64,000 bases of DNA from Crotophaga sulcirostris (lineage: Eukaryota; Chordata; Aves; Cuculiformes; Crotophagidae): positions 434,001 to 498,000 of the forward strand of contig VYZB01000294.1 in assembly GCA_013397455.1 (NCBI GenBank), in the 5' to 3' direction. Of this stretch, positions 62,501 to 64,000 are shown in pieces. The notes beneath the pieces are model-generated. The model worked only from the letters and a program-made list of their open reading frames with translations. It had not been told where the DNA came from and did not search any database. How positions within the stretch are numbered: position 1 is the first letter of the stretch; each line of letters starts with the position of its first letter. The position numbers and the translations under genes are program-made.

Positions 62501-63720
62501 ATGTGCAAAGAGTCAAGAATTACGGGACAATCTATCTTTTCTTCAGTATCATCAACAAAGTTTGACAAAATGTTTTGCAGTTAAACTAAAAATGTGAAAT
62601 GAGGCTTTCCCTCCCACTTTTGCAAAAAACTCGGACATACATAATTTCTGATAATCTCAGTTTTATATGTCCCCCATTCCTTTGATAAAAGGAGTGAGAT
62701 ACCTTTTGTTTCTCCCTTGCTCCCTTTCCCATATCTTTCAGTGGACTTGCAGGGCCCTCTGTGGTTTCCCAGGCAAGTTCAGTTTTGCAGGGTGAATGTT
62801 CAACCAGATCAACTCCCTGACCGTGGGACTATGAACTTGTGCAAGAGTCAGTGCCCACAGTAGAATGGAGACAGGAGAGAGCAGCATTCAAAGTCTGTGG
62901 ATCTTGAGGTATTTTATGTCATCCTTATAACGCACGGCAAATTATGTTAGTGACTGAGGATCTGATCAAATTCCTTTTGAAATTATATTATTGCTTACAG
63001 TAGTTTCTTCTTTCCTCCACCATGAAATCCAAGTTTTATCAGGAGAAAGACCCTGGTTTTATAAACAAGGGATGAAGTTTTAGGATGTGTTGGTGAGTCT
63101 CCATTGCATTCAAACAGCTGCTTGGTGGTTTAGCTTGCGGTCATGCAAACTCTAATACTGAGCAAATCATTGTTATCTGATTACCTTCATACCTTATTTG
63201 TGTGATAATTTGGGAATCATTTAGATACAGCAGCCATTTAATCAACAATCATATATAACATGAATATGATGTTTTCTAATTTCCTTGTCATGTACAATTC
63301 AGATGCAGTACCTCTGATGAATGTGAAGATTAATTGTACATTAATTAATCGCTATTTATAGCAAAGGTCATCAAATTAGTTTCTGTGACCTCATTACCAT
63401 GTTACATGCAATCTAATTAACTAATACAAAAGTTGCTTCAAATGCCTATTATAATTTTGAAGTGACAGATTCTTTATATAAGTACATGTGACATTTTCTA
63501 GACTGTTGCTACTCTAGGAAATGGATGGAGGCAGATTAAGAGTGCCACTCCAAAGAAACTCCATACTATTCTTCTTAAGGGTAACAACAAAAACTGAGCT
63601 GCACAATGATTCAGATTCTGAGTTTCTTATATTATTGCTCTGAAATAAGTAAAATAAACCCACAATTTTTTTTCTTTTGCAAATTTAGATTTTTTTTTTA
63701 TCCTTGGATTTTCCCAGATA
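59546..63720. other. Unique AT-rich DNA, no gene seen
   Basis: Only short open frames are present (up to 126 codons at 61423-61803, plus strand, no domain). 63330-63490 is AT-rich, with ATTAATTAAT and TAATTAACTAAT motifs that resemble homeodomain-type sites. It may be conserved non-coding DNA, but nothing in the window proves it. Confidence 0.5.
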
Positions 63721-63747
63721 ATTGTGTATATCACTGATATACACAAT
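63721..63747. repeat. Perfect palindrome, 13-bp arms
   Basis: ATTGTGTATATCA (63721-63733) and TGATATACACAAT (63735-63747) are exact reverse complements around a single C. A one-base loop favours a double-stranded protein-binding site or a cruciform over an RNA hairpin. Confidence 0.92.
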
Positions 63748-63749
63748 AA

Positions 63750-63766
63750 TGATTCTATGATTCTCT
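63750..63766 (+). mobile_element. Possible CR1 tail relic
   Basis: GATTCTATGATTCTCT matches two CR1 tail units in sense orientation, but no CR1 body precedes them; the palindrome at 63721-63747 occupies that place. It may be a relic or coincidence. Confidence 0.3.
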
Positions 63767-64000
63767 ACCATTAATAATACATGAAAAATAATACAAGAAA
63801 ATAAGCAGACAGAATTTGTAATAAATTGTGTGATTATACAATCTATGTGCTTGATTCTGTGTGTCCTGGGTGCTTGAGCTTTAATCAGAAGATCACACCT
63901 CTTTTCCCTGTAGTTAATAATGACTTTTTCAACTCTTACTTGTTCGGAATCAGGATGGCCATTTGTTAGGTCATGACAGAAGCAAGCTGGACCATGAAAA
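63767..64000. other. Unique AT-rich DNA to window end
   Basis: No feature was recognised in the last 230 bases. Confidence 0.5.

Overview
The window looks like non-coding DNA from a bird genome. The main evidence is at least thirteen truncated copies of CR1, the dominant avian LINE. They lie in both orientations, all keep only their 3' part, and several end in the short imperfect tail repeats (ATTCTATG-like or ACTGTGA-like) typical of avian CR1. The background is AT-rich and CpG-poor. I found no bacterial gene organisation, no rRNA or tRNA, no CRISPR array, and no convincing complete protein-coding gene. The setting is best read as a gene desert or the interior of a very long intron.

Layout. 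Positions 1-1180 hold a CR1 fragment and two probable solo-LTR remnants. 4.3-6.0 kb has two short CR1 tails. 12.1-15.3 kb is the densest CR1 cluster: two similar copies in inverted orientation about 1.7 kb apart, plus an older copy. 15.3-31 kb is mostly unique sequence with one decayed CR1, a CpG-retaining stretch near 15.7-16.0 kb, and a possible small exon on the minus strand near 24.9 kb. 31.1-32 kb has a CR1 tail and a decayed minus-strand stretch resembling retroviral nucleocapsid followed by protease. 42.7-43.2 kb carries the longest CR1 copy, with recognisable reverse-transcriptase-ORF C-terminal sequence. 47.7-48.4 kb holds the longest open frame (191 codons) and a well-formed candidate internal exon of 74 bp, just before a 42-base run of N. 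51-52.4 kb has two CR1 tails, 59.2-59.5 kb an (AT)n microsatellite and a CR1 copy, and 63.7 kb a striking palindrome.

Nothing here works together as a pathway. The content is a record of retrotransposon insertions (CR1 LINEs and endogenous retroviruses) in otherwise unique DNA, with a few stretches that may be exons or conserved regulatory elements. The points most worth testing are the gag/pro-like remnant at 31.34-31.86 kb, the candidate exons at 48205-48278 and 24830-25027, and the hairpins at 63721 and 28402. I saw no clear novel system. Identity calls rest on pattern recognition, not on database searches.
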